Of a stretch of 64,000 bases of DNA, positions 10,359-22,673 are shown piece after piece. The translations under genes and the position numbers were made by a program. The notes below the pieces were generated by a model that ran no database searches, was not told where the DNA came from, and saw only the letters and a list, made by a program, of their open reading frames with translations. Position 1 is the stretch's first letter. Each line of letters starts with the position of its first letter. Source of the stretch: Micropterus salmoides (lineage: Eukaryota > Chordata > Actinopteri > Centrarchiformes > Centrarchidae); assembly GCF_014851395.1 (NCBI RefSeq), contig NW_024042261.1:39313929-39377928 (forward strand), written 5' to 3'.

Positions 10359-13300
10359 CTACACGGCGCCACCTCCGTCACCTCCTCCGCCCGGTCGTCC
10401 TCCTGTTCTCAGGTCGTGCCACAGCTTAACAAAAGGTTCTCGGTTCTTCCAGATCAACTCGTGACCAAACAGGATGTACCACCTGGATGAGACGGGACAG
10501 ATGGGAAATTATTTCAGACTGACAGTCTCGCCAAAATAAAAGTGTAGTTTATCATTTAAAGTCATATTAAAAGCTTTTAAAAAGGCACAAACACAGATTT
10601 AAAGGTGCCGTTGAATAGAAACTTTTTTTAGAAGGAGACCTATTAAGATTTTCCACATTTTATGACTTATCTGTAATGTTATAATGTTGGATGTTCATGT
10701 TAAACGTGGCCAAAGCTTCAAATAATGAGGTTAAAGTATTTAAAAGAAATCCCTGTGAGCATAAACCTCAGGTTTCCTCCTGTTCTGAACATTTTCAACT
10801 GCTTTTTCTACCAACGGCTCCGTAATACCCAGACGGAGCCGCTGTTCCATATATGGTCATGTGCTCCCATAGCAACGGCACAGCAACGCTCAGTCTGCCT
10901 GTTCCGCCCAGCGACAACAGCAGCCTGGTAACATGCTTCAGGTCTTGGCCAATCAGAAGACAGTGGGCTTTGAGAGGGGGGGCCTTAAAGAGACAGGAGC
11001 ATCTACAGCTTGTTTCAGACAGAGGCTGAAATGACCAGTGTAACTTTGAATCATGCAAACTTGCCATACAGAGTCACAGAACTACAATATAGGACTGGAA
11101 AAGCAGAATAATAATAGGTCTGCTTTAAACCTTAGCGCTGAAATCTTACAAAATATAAAAGAAAAACAGATGAACGCCAACAAGTGCTATATGTGATGTA
11201 ACATGTGGAATCTTTAATGTTTACGCCCCCAAAAGTTACATAACTTCACGTCAGGGTGACCCCGCCCACTTCTGTTGTACGGTCTATAATTTAGAAAAGG
11301 GTGCAGAGCGGCTGCTGCGATTGGTCGGAAACAGCGACTTACATTCCAAACAGGGCTCCTCCTAAATGAGCAGCGTGGTCAAAAAACTTCCATCCCAACA
11401 CCACGCCGGCAGTATCCATCGCGACGATGGCCTTTAGAGCCTGCAAAGAGAGGGGGGTGAGTACATGATGAAACAGCCAGACAGGTGCAGCAGGTGAAGC
11501 GTGTCTTACGTTGGCGGCGCTGAAGGAGAACATGGGGAGGAAGATGATGGCCAGTTTGGCTTCTGGCATTTTGGTGCAAACGGCCGCCAGGATGGTCATG
11601 ATGGCTCCAGACTGAAAACACACAGAGACCCACATGAAAGTCACGAGTTACTGAGAAGCAGTGAGGATCAACATCACGGCCGCTGCTTGTGCTATAAAAC
11701 ACCCAACCGCCTCTGCTTTCAGCACCTTAAGGCAGACAACAACTTTTTTTTATGATGATCTGGTCAATTTAGAGATTTTGATCTGATTGGCTCGTGTCGA
11801 TTTCTGACACCGTGATGTGCGTACTTCCTGATTTTTTTTGACATTATTTTCTGATTTATGGAGTGATAAAGAGAGATCTCCAAAATCCCCTCAGTAAAAA
11901 CATTTGAGTCTAATACGTCAACAAAATACAACAATAAGTTTAAAACTAAATGAATCCAGGGTTCAGCGCATATTTAATTAGATACTGCCTCATTTGCATT
12001 TCCATATTATTTCAGAAAACCTGTGATCCAAAAAAATATTGTTTAATGTAAATTATCAATTAGAAAAGTTATCTATTAGTTAATTTGTTTTACCCTACTT
12101 TACACGCTGCCTCTAGTACCCTCCACCTTTTATAACTACCTCTGGTTCCTGGCCGTCACTACGTAGACACTTTCACTTTTATTTTTTTGTGTACAAAGTC
12201 ATGCTTTTCATCTCCGCTCCTCTCTCACCAGGTTCCAAAGGTTTTCACTGAGCTGGGAAAGAAAAGCTTTCTCTAACTTTTCTCCCTGGACTTGGAATTA
12301 TTAGCAAAACTTCCTCCATCTTAATGTTCTAGTCTTGTAAAATGAAGTTAAGCCGTGTTAAAACAGAGAAAAGCAGCTGGATTTAGTCTCTTCCTTTATT
12401 TGTGATGTGATTTAATACTAACTGGAAAGAGAGTTGAATCTCAGGGGACTTCCTGGTTAAATAAAGTTGTGAGTAGATCAGCTGAAGAGCGATTTCTGCT
12501 TCTCTTTCGATCATTTTTAAAAAGACAGAGGAGGTAAAACAATCCAGAATTTAAAAAGAAAGATCCTCAGTCTGCTCATTTCTCTGAGGTGAATTTAGAT
12601 TTTTATTTCCAGTAAAATAAAAAACTAATGTTGGTACTTACGGCGCCCAGAGATGGACCGAACCTCCCCGTTGCCATCTTACACACATAACTGGTAAACG
12701 AAGAAATGACACCTGAACAAACACAAAGAAGGCGGAGTCAACAACAACAACAACAACAACAACACATCGCTGTACTTTCCACTAACAGCGTCGTCACGGT
12801 CACAGACGTCGTGTTCAGGGCCACAGCCTGCGGACCGCTCTCACCTGCAGACAGGTAGACGGCCATGAACTGCTCTCTGCCCAGCATGGAGACGGCGCTG
12901 GTGGAGAAGCTCCAGAGGACGTACATGTTGGCGGCCATGTGGAAGAAGGAGAAGTGGCTGAAGGTGGAGAGAAGCATCGGGGAGCAGAGGGTCTCTGAGG
13001 GACGACACACCGTTACAGACGTTGGACTTCACTGCGTCCGTGTTGCTGCTTCATTAATTAACAGTGGATTAATTCAATTCTTTCAACTTCATTAATCCCG
13101 ATAACTCAATTAGTTAAGAGCAACATGTGACCTACATAACGAACAAAATACAACCAACATTCACAACATACAGCAGCCAGTATGTGCACATTTGAAACAC
13201 CATAAAAGGCCCTACAGGGAGTTTAAAAGTCTTATTTGGAGCGGCGGTTCGTCTTGGTAGCGCATGACGACGTCCAGAAGGCAACAGAGACAATTCACCA

Positions 13301-16300
13301 GGCAGAGCAGGTGCCGGCGAGGCTCAAATACTTTCTGCCTTCCGCTTAAAAAGTGCACGCACACATAAAACAAACGTTAAAGCACACATCAAAATCAAGC
13401 GGTCAGCATTCGCGCTGCTCACGGGTCGGGCAGAAGCTCGAGCGCCCACGGAAGTAATGGCTCATCGTAAAGCAGCATTTCCAGCCCACGTCTGCCACAG
13501 ATATACAAGGAAGACATTTTTCAGCATCACTACAGTTATTTGAACACATACAGTCATGGCCGACAGCTTTGGTATTCTCATGTTTGTTGTTCCCCACAGA
13601 ACTCCAAAAACGGACTGAAGAGAATCATTGGCACCTTCTTTAAATCTACAGAAATAATTCTATTTCAAACATGTGTCCTTCAATTTGTAATTAAACTCAC
13701 CTGTAAGCAGCTCACAGGTGCTGGCAATATAGAAACCACACTTACAGCCAGTTAAAACGGACAAAGTTTGACTCAGTCTTGTGTGTCTTTGGTCCAAGTC
13801 TCAAGTCTGTCCGACGTGGACCGAAGAGAAGAACTGATGAAAGATCGCAAAACGAAGGATTGTTCGTGGATAAAGAACCTCGGTCATCTACCAAACAAAT
13901 TCCGGTTGACCTGCAGAAACAGGGTCAACAGGGTCACATCTGCGGCCACGACTGTCTGTACGTTAAGTCTGGAGCTCCGTGCGTCGCTGCTGTGCTGCAG
14001 ACGCCGTTTCAGTGTCTTCACTCAGTGTACGGTGCTGCAGGAGTAAACGTGATCTTAAACGCTGTGAAGAGTAAGTTTCTCTCACATGAATTCATAGTTT
14101 TCATTCGCACGACATGTGACCAGTTTGCTCGCATATGCCCCTAAAAATCGATACGTGCGAACCGGAAAAATGATTTATGAGCACAATGTTCGAGTAACTA
14201 CAACCTACAATATGATGAGACAGTAGCATTAACTAATTAAGTAGGGTATTTTTCTTGCACAAGGATTTAATGACTGAAAACATGAAACTGCTGTTTTGTC
14301 CAGCTGGAATTCATTTTCTGCCAGAGGTGGGCTGTTTAGTCTACTATTACATAAAATGACAATAGCCTAGTAAAATTAAATAGTTCATATAATAACATCC
14401 TAGCAGTGTACTACTGGATTAAAATTAAACTTTTTATATGTTATAATATTACACTAATACACTCATTTAAGCTAGTTTCTCCTCCATGTTGTGTGAAAGA
14501 TGCCGGTGTGCCACTATGTGCTCCTTCTGGCCTCCTCCTGAGAGCAGGAGGTGCACGTCAGGCTACGGCGTAGGTGACGGCGATTCAACGCACAAGTATA
14601 AATTGCACTTAACACGTTCCCCTGGTTCTGTTTTACTGAAGTCATTGTAACACTGTTCTGTAGTCTTGTTTCCATCAGGGGTGGGTTGTGTGGGCGCTGC
14701 TGGTGGACCAATCACAGTTAAGTTTTTTGTGATGACTGATCAGTGTTTTCAAAACATCTTTTTGAATATTTTAAAAAGCTTCAACAACATATTGTTAGAC
14801 GTCGAGGCGTCCAGATACCAGGGTCTTCACTTCCAGTCCTTCAATGGTTTCACACCATAGTTGAACACAAGAAGAAGGAGCAAACACGTAGTATAAATGT
14901 GTGTATAATAAATAGTTTGTTCACTCTAAATTATTTCATTTCGGAGCACATGTGCTCTTTGGGAGAAAGCTCAGCGTAGAGCCCTGCCTCCCCTCACACA
15001 GCTCGGCTCGTCTCCTCCTCGAGCGCGTACGAAAGCTCAACACAACCGTCCAGCATTTTGGCAACGCAAAAGTAACAAACTCAAAGCAACAGCTTGCTTC
15101 CTGGTTGACAGGCAGCGGAAAATAACGTCTTTTTTTGCCCGTTTTCCCTGGAATGTGACGTCACGTGAAAACCATCAATTGCCCCATCAAGCGAGTAGCA
15201 GAGAGTTTCTGCTGACATATCTGAACTCTGGCAGCGTGAGCGGACAGACTCACTGGAGGCGGGGTTGGAGGTGAAGTATTTGATCATGGAGCGCTGCAGA
15301 GATGGTACCCTCCAACAGCAGAACACCACAACGTTAGCAGCAATGATCCCTGGGAAAATAAAACACAGAGACATTCAGGGATATTATAATAGTGTTTAAT
15401 AAGAGTTCTGGATGTAAACGGGCTGTCTGGCTGCACAGGGAGGGGTAGCTGTTCTTGGTGTTGCATGCTGGGCTTTTATTTTGGTGAATATGTTGTGCTT
15501 TAAAGTTATAATATGTATTTTGGACAGTGAGGCTACATCCACATCGCTGCGTCACTGCTGGCGGTCCAGCGACCTGCACTACGAAGAGAGTAAGTAAGTC
15601 CTTATCCTAAATGTTTTCTACGGGTGTAACAATACACCAAATCCACGGTTCGGTTCAGACGTACTGCCGATGGAGAAAGTCAGCTGAAACTCATCCAGGG
15701 AGAGAGAGAAAGAAAGAGGCGGAGCCAGAAAGAGACGGAGCCAGCTGGCGTGCATTTCGCCGGCAAAAAGCGGAAATGTCACAACTGTAACTTATAATCC
15801 TGCTGTTCTTGTGTCACATATAGTAGTTTTAAGAGTTTTTTTATTGGGGAATAAAGTTGTTTAAACTCCAAATATGTGGCTGATTTCTCAAGACAGAGCT
15901 GATCTAAAAAATTGCTACGATGTTTTTGAAGATGCGAGGTCTGGCCCGCCAACGGGTCCGGCCGTCAAGTCCGCTGCTGTTCCAATTGTACTCTTGCCGA
16001 GTCCGAGCTTTAAAGTACAGAAGTCCGAACTTGGAGAACTCGGTATTGAGAAACAGCCCTCGTCTCTAAATGATCTTTGTTGGGAGTTGCACATGCTCAG
16101 TTCCTAGTTAAGGACTACTAGCCAATCAGAAGCAGAGAAGGGCGGGTCAGCGAGAAGCCGGTAAACAGCTCGGGTTCAGCCGTACGTGTTGCCGACCGGC
16201 TCGGCAACATGGACTGGAGCGAGAGTTTCACTTTGCAAACCTGTTACATGCACAAAAAAGGTTTATAAGTCAATAAAGGAGAAGGGAAAAGGCAACAAGC

Positions 16301-19300
16301 AGATTACCTCCTTTTTAATGTGCAGTTGTACCTTTACCGCTTAATCATATTACACAAAACATAAAATACTAAACAGAATCACAACAAGAACACTGTGCAG
16401 ATCAGATTTACTCAGACCTCAACTCAAGCCTCCCTCGCTCTGTCGGCCGCCAACGTTTCTTTATCTCCTCATATCCTGACACAATCATCAGGAAAATCCG
16501 GAGTCGAACACGCCCCTTTTCTGCGACCGCGCATCAGCTCCCGACCTTCCCCGATAAGCCCGAGTTAAATCTGAGTTGGTTAAACTCCCTTCGTAGTGCA
16601 CGCCTCAGGCCGACATCTGTTTTCTTCTGGAGAGGGGTCATGTGATCGCAACCTGACGAATCAGGGAAGGATACGCCATGACTGATGAGCCTAAATCAGG
16701 TCCTCTGTTTTCACCGGTCCACACTAACACGCTGCCCCGGAGTTTAAAAAACGAACAGAGGGTCAACAGCGTTTTCAAACTTCTCCGTTTTAAAGCGGAC
16801 GGCAGGCGAAAGGAAGCAGAAGGTCTGCGTTTTAACAGGAAAACGTAGCGGCGTGGCTGCAGCCTCGGACAGAGGGGCTGATGGGACATCAAACCTGCGG
16901 CTCTGCTGGTACAGGTGTGTGCGTGCGGTCTCACCTGTTACCGTCTTCTGCCCCTCGCTCAAGCTGTGCCACCACTGGTTCACCTGAAACACAAGCAGCC
17001 AATCAGGGCTCACACTGCGAAGGTCATTATCACCTCAGACACGTGGTCACACGAAGACAAATCAGCCGTCGCTCCTGGAACGTGACGATGTGACCTGATC
17101 AAGTTAAGGGGACAAAGGTGCAGCGGGAGTTTACCTGAGTCTCCAGCATGTTGTGTGAAGCTCGTGAGTTCGAGCGCTCACCTGGCTGCGATCTAAAAAC
17201 CGCAGGTCAGAGGAGTGCGACGTCACAGCTCACCTCTTTGCGGACGTCTCCTCGCTTCTGAGGTCGCAGCTTCTCCAGCCAATCGGCTCGGACCTCGTCG
17301 AAGTAACTCTGGACCCGGGACTTGAGGGACTCGTACTGCCAGATGGCCGCCGAGCCGAAGGAGCAGCCTGTAAACTGACATGGCGTTAACACCTGTCCGT
17401 GACATCGCTGACGGTGTCATCACCTACGTAGACAGGTAGACCTACCCCCACGGTGAAGACGAGCGGCCTGACGAGCCGGCCGAAGGCACGGGGGGAGCTG
17501 CGAGGAGCCTGCTGGTCGCAGGGGGGGACCGAGGTCCGTCGGGGGACCACGGCCTCGGAGGCCTCTGTGGGAGGGGCTCCCAGCTCCTCCTCTACCTTCT
17601 TGGATTCTGGTTTCCTGGCGGCTTTCCGGAAGCCACATCTCTGCTGGAAGCTGTGAGGCCACCTGCTGGACATAAAACAAAGATCTCATTTCACATCTGT
17701 GACGCCTAAAAACATTCAAATAAAACAGAGAGTCCAAACTGGAATGTTTCAACACAGCAAGATGATGATATTTAACGCTGAAGAATCAATAATCTGTTGT
17801 AGACGTTTCACTACGTGTAGGGCTGGACGATACGGCCAAAAATGTTCTCACGATTCAAAGCTTCATATCTTTCAGTATCGATAATTATCACGATAAGGAT
17901 CAAATCTTTATTTCTTTCAAGTTTAAAGGCTGATTTTTGCTCCCGAGTGAAAGTTGAAGACACCTGATGGTTAATTGTGGTTTAAACTCGTCTTTATGGT
18001 CAGAACACTTGAGGCCAAACAGAGGATCGCTTCACAGATCTGAGGCAGAACATTCAAAACAATCATGATAAAATCTGTGCCAACAAATATGCAGGAGGAA
18101 AATTAAGTAAAAGCTTTTTTCAGTCCGTTTTTCCTCAACAAAATAAACATCTTAATAAAAAAATGCGCCAACTCCTGTATGATTCAAGTGAAAAAAATCA
18201 AACATTTATTGAATATTCATTAAACATTTCTTACATTGTCATTGAAAAATTATTGTTATTGTTTTATCGTCCAGCCCTCACGAAGTGTACCGAGTTTCCT
18301 CCAACTTAACCACTAAAATTAAAACACGTGATTTCCACCAAACAGCAGCGTTAGCATCAGGGCTCTCGAGCCTCACGCATTCACCGCGAGACACGCGCAT
18401 TTCAACCAGTTCACACGCCACACCTTGTATTTCCCACGCTGAGAGGTAATAAGAGAGAACGCCCACAAGGCGTTTCTCTAAACTAAATACAGAAATCATG
18501 ATTTGTTGTTTCCGGGTAAATCCCGTCATCCCGCCGCAAGCGCGTTCGTTACTAGGCAACATGCACGCGCGCACACGGAGTGGAAGCTGGAAGAGCAAGC
18601 GTGTTTTTTTGTTTTTTTAGCATTTGGATTTTAGAATTCCTGGAGGAAAAAACTTGTCTGTGATCAAATATCGAGAAAGCAACTGATGTTTGGGAGTACA
18701 GCCAAGTCCGTGCTAAACTCCCCGCGTCTTCGCAACCAGAAGCTTCGGCTTAGCCAGTGGTGAACAAAGTAGACCTATTCAGATCCTTCTTAAAGTAAAA
18801 GTACTGCATTGAAAAAGTTAAAGAAAAGTATGTAAGGAGGCTATAAGCAGGAAAATGTAGAAGTAGCCTATCAAAGCGAAAAGAAAAATGTCCCCGTGAC
18901 TATTATTAGATTATTATTCCTCGTGCATTAATGTAGTTGAACAACGTTGTATCAGACTGCAATTAATGATTATTTTCATTATGTATTAATCAGCTGATTA
19001 TAGTAGTAGTAATGTGAGAAATGTTGTCACAGTCATCCAGAGCCTGAAGCGACACTTTCACAACGCCAATGTTTTGTCAAAACTACATTAAAATAACCAA
19101 ATAAAGCAGCAAATCTTCACGTTTGTGAAGCTGCAGCCATGAAATGAAAGATTACTAAAACAGTGTCCGTGGTTTGGTCTTACTAACGTAGGCCTACTAG
19201 CTGTAGGCTACTTGTATGAACTGTTAATTTAATTTAGAACAAAACATTCATTTTTTTTTTCACTCTTCATTTGTTTTGTTTGTAAAAAGCTTAATTTGGA

Positions 19301-21187
19301 CAGTAACTAGTCGCTGAAGCTGTCCGATAAATGTAGTGAAGTAAAAAGCAGCAATATTCCCCTCTGAGATGTAGAAAGTGCCATGAAAAGAAAACACTCA
19401 AGTAGACTTTCCATCTCATTAGTACTTCAGTACAGTACTTGAGTAAATGTGCTTTGTGACTTAAACTGAAACTAAGGAAAGAACCAGAGAGGTTTTTCTA
19501 TTTTAAGCTCTGGACGGATCATCCATCTTAAAGCTGCTGCAAATGCCTGAATGGCTCCTCCTCTAACAGATGTAGGCTGCGTCCGAACGTTCTGACTGCG
19601 TGAAGCGACCCGGAAGTATCTCAGCGGCAGCCGTGATAAGAGCCGTTCGAAGTCTCTAAACGCTGAAGAAAGGAGCTTCGATGCTTCCTTTCATATCTCC
19701 TTTAGCACAGGGTACACCGGACCATCCTCTACCAAAGGAAAGGAGAGAACGCCGTCCCACAGTTCCTTTCGGCGGCAACATTTAAAGCGTCGCACGTTCT
19801 CAAACTCAAACGATAAAATCCATCGACCACATTTAGCAAAATCCTGCAACACAGACGCACATTATGATACTTTAATAAGACTCAGTTTCCTTCTTTCTTT
19901 AGGCTTTTTTGTAATCTGATCAGTATATACAGGAATCCTGATGTAAAATTCAAAACCTTTTTAAGACCTTTTCAAGACTTTGTCAACATATTTTAAGACT
20001 GCTGCGCCACTTTGAGCTGTAACCGATTAAATCAGCCACACACCTTTAAAAGGGACATTTTTGAGGTTTTAAAAGGAATTTAAATATATTTATAACATAT
20101 TTATTGCCTGTATGTCATCAGGTTGTAACGCCACCTACAAAGGCATTCACCAACTTTCTCAGTTGCCTAACAGCCTGTACGAGCCAACAGGTTTCTATGT
20201 GAAGGTCAGATTTCCTGCGAAAAGCAGCTGTCTTACATAAACTATGACGTTTATGTTTCTGTACGCAACATTACAGCAAATCATGTGATCACAGTGTGAT
20301 TTTGTGTTTTAGTTGGCAGGATTAGTACAACATTAGAACATTAAATTGAAAGTATATTGTTAATTTAATAGTAAACTGTAAGCTTGATATTAATATATTC
20401 ATTATGTTACTATATTAAATATAATTTCATATAATAGAATATAACTTACCACTAGTGTAATATTAATTCAAATTACAGCTGTTTTTTATTCATTAACTTT
20501 GTGCAAGAAAAAAGTCTCCAGCCTTGATTTTGATCAGGCTGCTAACTCGTCCATAATCAGAGTTCAACATTTATAAAGTTTGCAGCACATCAAACTTCTT
20601 TTTAAATCCAACTCCATCCAGGCTGTGATTGGTCTGTTCACAGAAACCGACGCTGACGAGAGCGTCGGTTTTATGAGAAGTTGAATTTGTTTCAATAAAA
20701 AGCAGAGATTTTCCCTGTTGTCTTCTGTCTGACTGATTCAGCTTCTTGCTCTAGTTTTTCAGGGCTGTTCAGGGGGCCACAGAGCGACCGGCCAACCGGG
20801 TTAATCCCGTCACTCCTGATCGCCACTCTGACTATGTTTTGGACCATTATCATTGCGGGTCCGGCGGGGGGGGGAGATCACGGTTGGTCGTATTTGTAAA
20901 TCATTTTCCGGGTCACACGGATCTATATTAGGTAGATCCCTGCGCCTAACGTTACAGAAACCAATCACACAGTCGCTCCTCTCTGCCTGTCTAGTAGTTT
21001 TTGGCTACGCATTATAAATAAATATGTTCATCTACACTTTCAGCAAACAAACTTTTGGACAAACACGATTTTCCCATTGAAAAAATATCTTCAAAAATAT
21101 ATACACAGGCAGCCTGACACATTATCAACGCTGATTTTGTTATTTAAAATGGGTAAAATCGTATTTTATGACAGAGCTCCACGCAGC

Positions 21188-21230
<43 letters not shown>

Positions 21231-22673
21231 CTCTCAGCATCTCTCGGCACAGTTACGCAGTCATTCTGTGGGAAACCCTGTGCACATGAATCGGCCTGTG
21301 GGTGGGAAGGAGGGTGAGTGTGAGCATCTCAATGTGACAGCCTGTCCATTATTTAGTGACTGAACCTCATCTGCCTGCCTGCTTTCTCAGTTATTAAGTA
21401 ATATTTTCAGAGATGCGCTTTCTGTAGTCCATCTTCAGAACACTGTAGTTTCATCACGTCAGTAACATCCGCCGTCGCCTAGAAAAGAGCAGTCGGGTTC
21501 TCTTATTACGCCGCGTTCCAGGCAACTCGGAACTGGGAAATTTCCGACCTCCAACTACAAAAACTATCCTGGAAGTCGGTGAAAAAATATGCACCCCGAG
21601 TTCACAAGTAGCAGCTGACTTACGTCACAAAACAATGTCAGCGCCCAAGGAATAAACTAAACAGCAACAACAAGTATATTTGCATGTATTTAAATTAAAA
21701 TAATACATACGGTCATGTAGTAAAAGCTGTTCTGCGTGTACACCGATGTAGAAATATGTTGGGCCTATTAGGTAGCTGGCTACAGTAAAGACTCTTCTTC
21801 TCTGCATAAAAGTTATTGTTCAAAATGCCAAAACACGAGGACGTGTGACCTGCAACACTGACCACCACCATCACCAACTGATGTAGCTGGAGGGGCCAGT
21901 ACAGGCTGTTTATGTCAGTAACACCTGAAGCACTGCTGAGGTGCCACTGTGTGCACACTTTGTCACGCTCAGCCATGGTTTTCGTTCACTTTCGGCGTCG
22001 TGCGCCTGGAAAGCTGGGAAATATCGCAGTTCCAACCGGTCTCGAACGCAGCATCAGACCCGCGGGATTCTCCTTCACATCTTTCCTTGACCTCGTGACG
22101 TTTTCCATCGAGGTCGAGGAAAGGAGGTGAGGAAAGGAGGTGAGGAAAGGAGATTCTTCTGACTTTCCGGACGCAGCCCTGATCTCACTCCAAACTTTTG
22201 CTAAAACTTGAGGTTAACATGATAAAAAAAATGTACAGCGTTATCAATTATACACTCTGTAACTGAACTAAGAGCAACACATTTATGAATGTTTTAATAA
22301 GAAACTGATTATTAAACTATGTAGTCAAACTATTTATCAAAAAGAATCATTCAGAAACAAACACAAACAAACAGCAGTTAGCGCCGTTAGCTTCCCGGCT
22401 AACGTTAGCCAGCTAACAGCAGTCTACACTGCCCTTGAGTGCTAACAGTGCTAACAGTGCTAACAGTGCTAACAGAGCTAACAGAGCTAACAGAGCTAAC
22501 AGTGCTAACAGAGCTAACAGAGCTAACTCCGGGCAGCGGAGGTCCGTCTGTCTGTCAGCCGGAACAGGCTGCCTCCCTCCCGCTGTGGTTACTGACCTGC
22601 CTCCCCTCACGGAGCTCCGTAAAACATCTTCTCCGGTCAGTCTGAGCAGGACGGCGCAGCTCCTCCACGCCAT
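10359..22673 (-). CDS. parl: PARL, presenilin-associated rhomboid-like protease of the inner mitochondrial membrane (complete, 10 exons)
   Basis: Intramembrane serine protease that cleaves substrates such as PINK1 and PGAM5. Coding exons on the minus strand: 22597-22673, 17446-17662, 17234-17374, 16935-16983, 15254-15349, 12845-12994, 12642-12712, 11510-11611, 11343-11440 and 10359-10482. All have GT-AG ends and phases join without a break, giving 1125 bp and 374 residues (human PARL 379). The start [10 protein letters not shown] matches the human MAWRG start. The N-terminus is Arg-rich, as expected for a mitochondrial presequence. Conserved blocks include [33 protein letters not shown] and LGASGAIMT. 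The catalytic dyad is Ser268 in GASG and His326 in DHAAHLGG, 58 residues apart as in human (S277/H335). The tail is Gly-rich ([14 protein letters not shown]). Whether this is the parla or parlb duplicate cannot be told here. Confidence 0.97.
12740..12763 (+). repeat. (AAC)n microsatellite in a parl intron
   Basis: About eight copies of the trinucleotide caa/aac lie between parl exons 7 and 6. Confidence 0.95.
16062..16232 (+). repeat. dispersed repeat, copy 1 (second copy at 32,082-32,254)
   Basis: About 170 bp, including cagttcctagttaaggacta and gtacgtgttgccgaccggct, is nearly identical to 32,082-32,254 in the same orientation. It lies in parl intron 4. The family was not identified. Confidence 0.85.
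17818..18279. mobile_element. hAT-like MITE in parl intron 1
   Basis: The ends form an inverted repeat: agggctggacgata at the left and tatcgtccagccct at the right, about 460 bp apart. The interior is A/T-rich and noncoding. Agggctg... termini are typical of fish hAT-type elements. A clean 8-bp target duplication was not evident. Related end fragments occur near 41,993, 51,397, 54,225 and 57,468. Confidence 0.7.
18300..19570. other. parl intron 1 sequence without recognised features
   Basis: Noncoding A/T-rich DNA. Short stretches near 19,300-19,460 resemble the sequence at 8,440-8,600 (tgtccgataaatgtagtgaa versus its counterpart), so an old dispersed repeat may be present. Confidence 0.4.
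19637..19800 (+). repeat. dispersed repeat shared with 33,757-33,885
   Basis: Both copies contain agggtacaccggaccatcct and an aaaggaaagga block followed by gccgtccc and acatttaaagcg. They are in the same orientation. The family was not identified. Confidence 0.75.
21189..21227 (+). repeat. (TA)n microsatellite
   Basis: About 18 uninterrupted TA dinucleotides in parl intron 1. Confidence 0.97.
22436..22526 (+). repeat. 9-bp tandem repeat (gctaacagt/gctaacaga) next to parl exon 1
   Basis: About ten copies of a 9-bp unit lie some 70 bp downstream of the exon-1 donor, inside intron 1. The period is a multiple of three, so it makes an artefactual Leu/Ala-rich frame on the minus strand. Confidence 0.95.

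Larger units (their letters stand above)
19573..22180. mobile_element. possible hAT-like element with ggctgcgtccga inverted ends inside parl intron 1
   Basis: Ggctgcgtccgaacgttctg at 19,574 and its approximate inverse (gactttccggacgcagccc) ending near 22,180 bracket about 2.6 kb. The interior includes a block shared with 33,757-33,885 and a (TA)n microsatellite. No transposase ORF is evident. Two separate short elements could also explain the matching ends. Confidence 0.45.

Noticed and set aside
13768..14144. Overlapping 92- and 121-codon plus-strand frames in a parl intron
   Set aside because: Both frames are open together, I recognise no domain, and they are antisense within an intron; probably repeat or chance.
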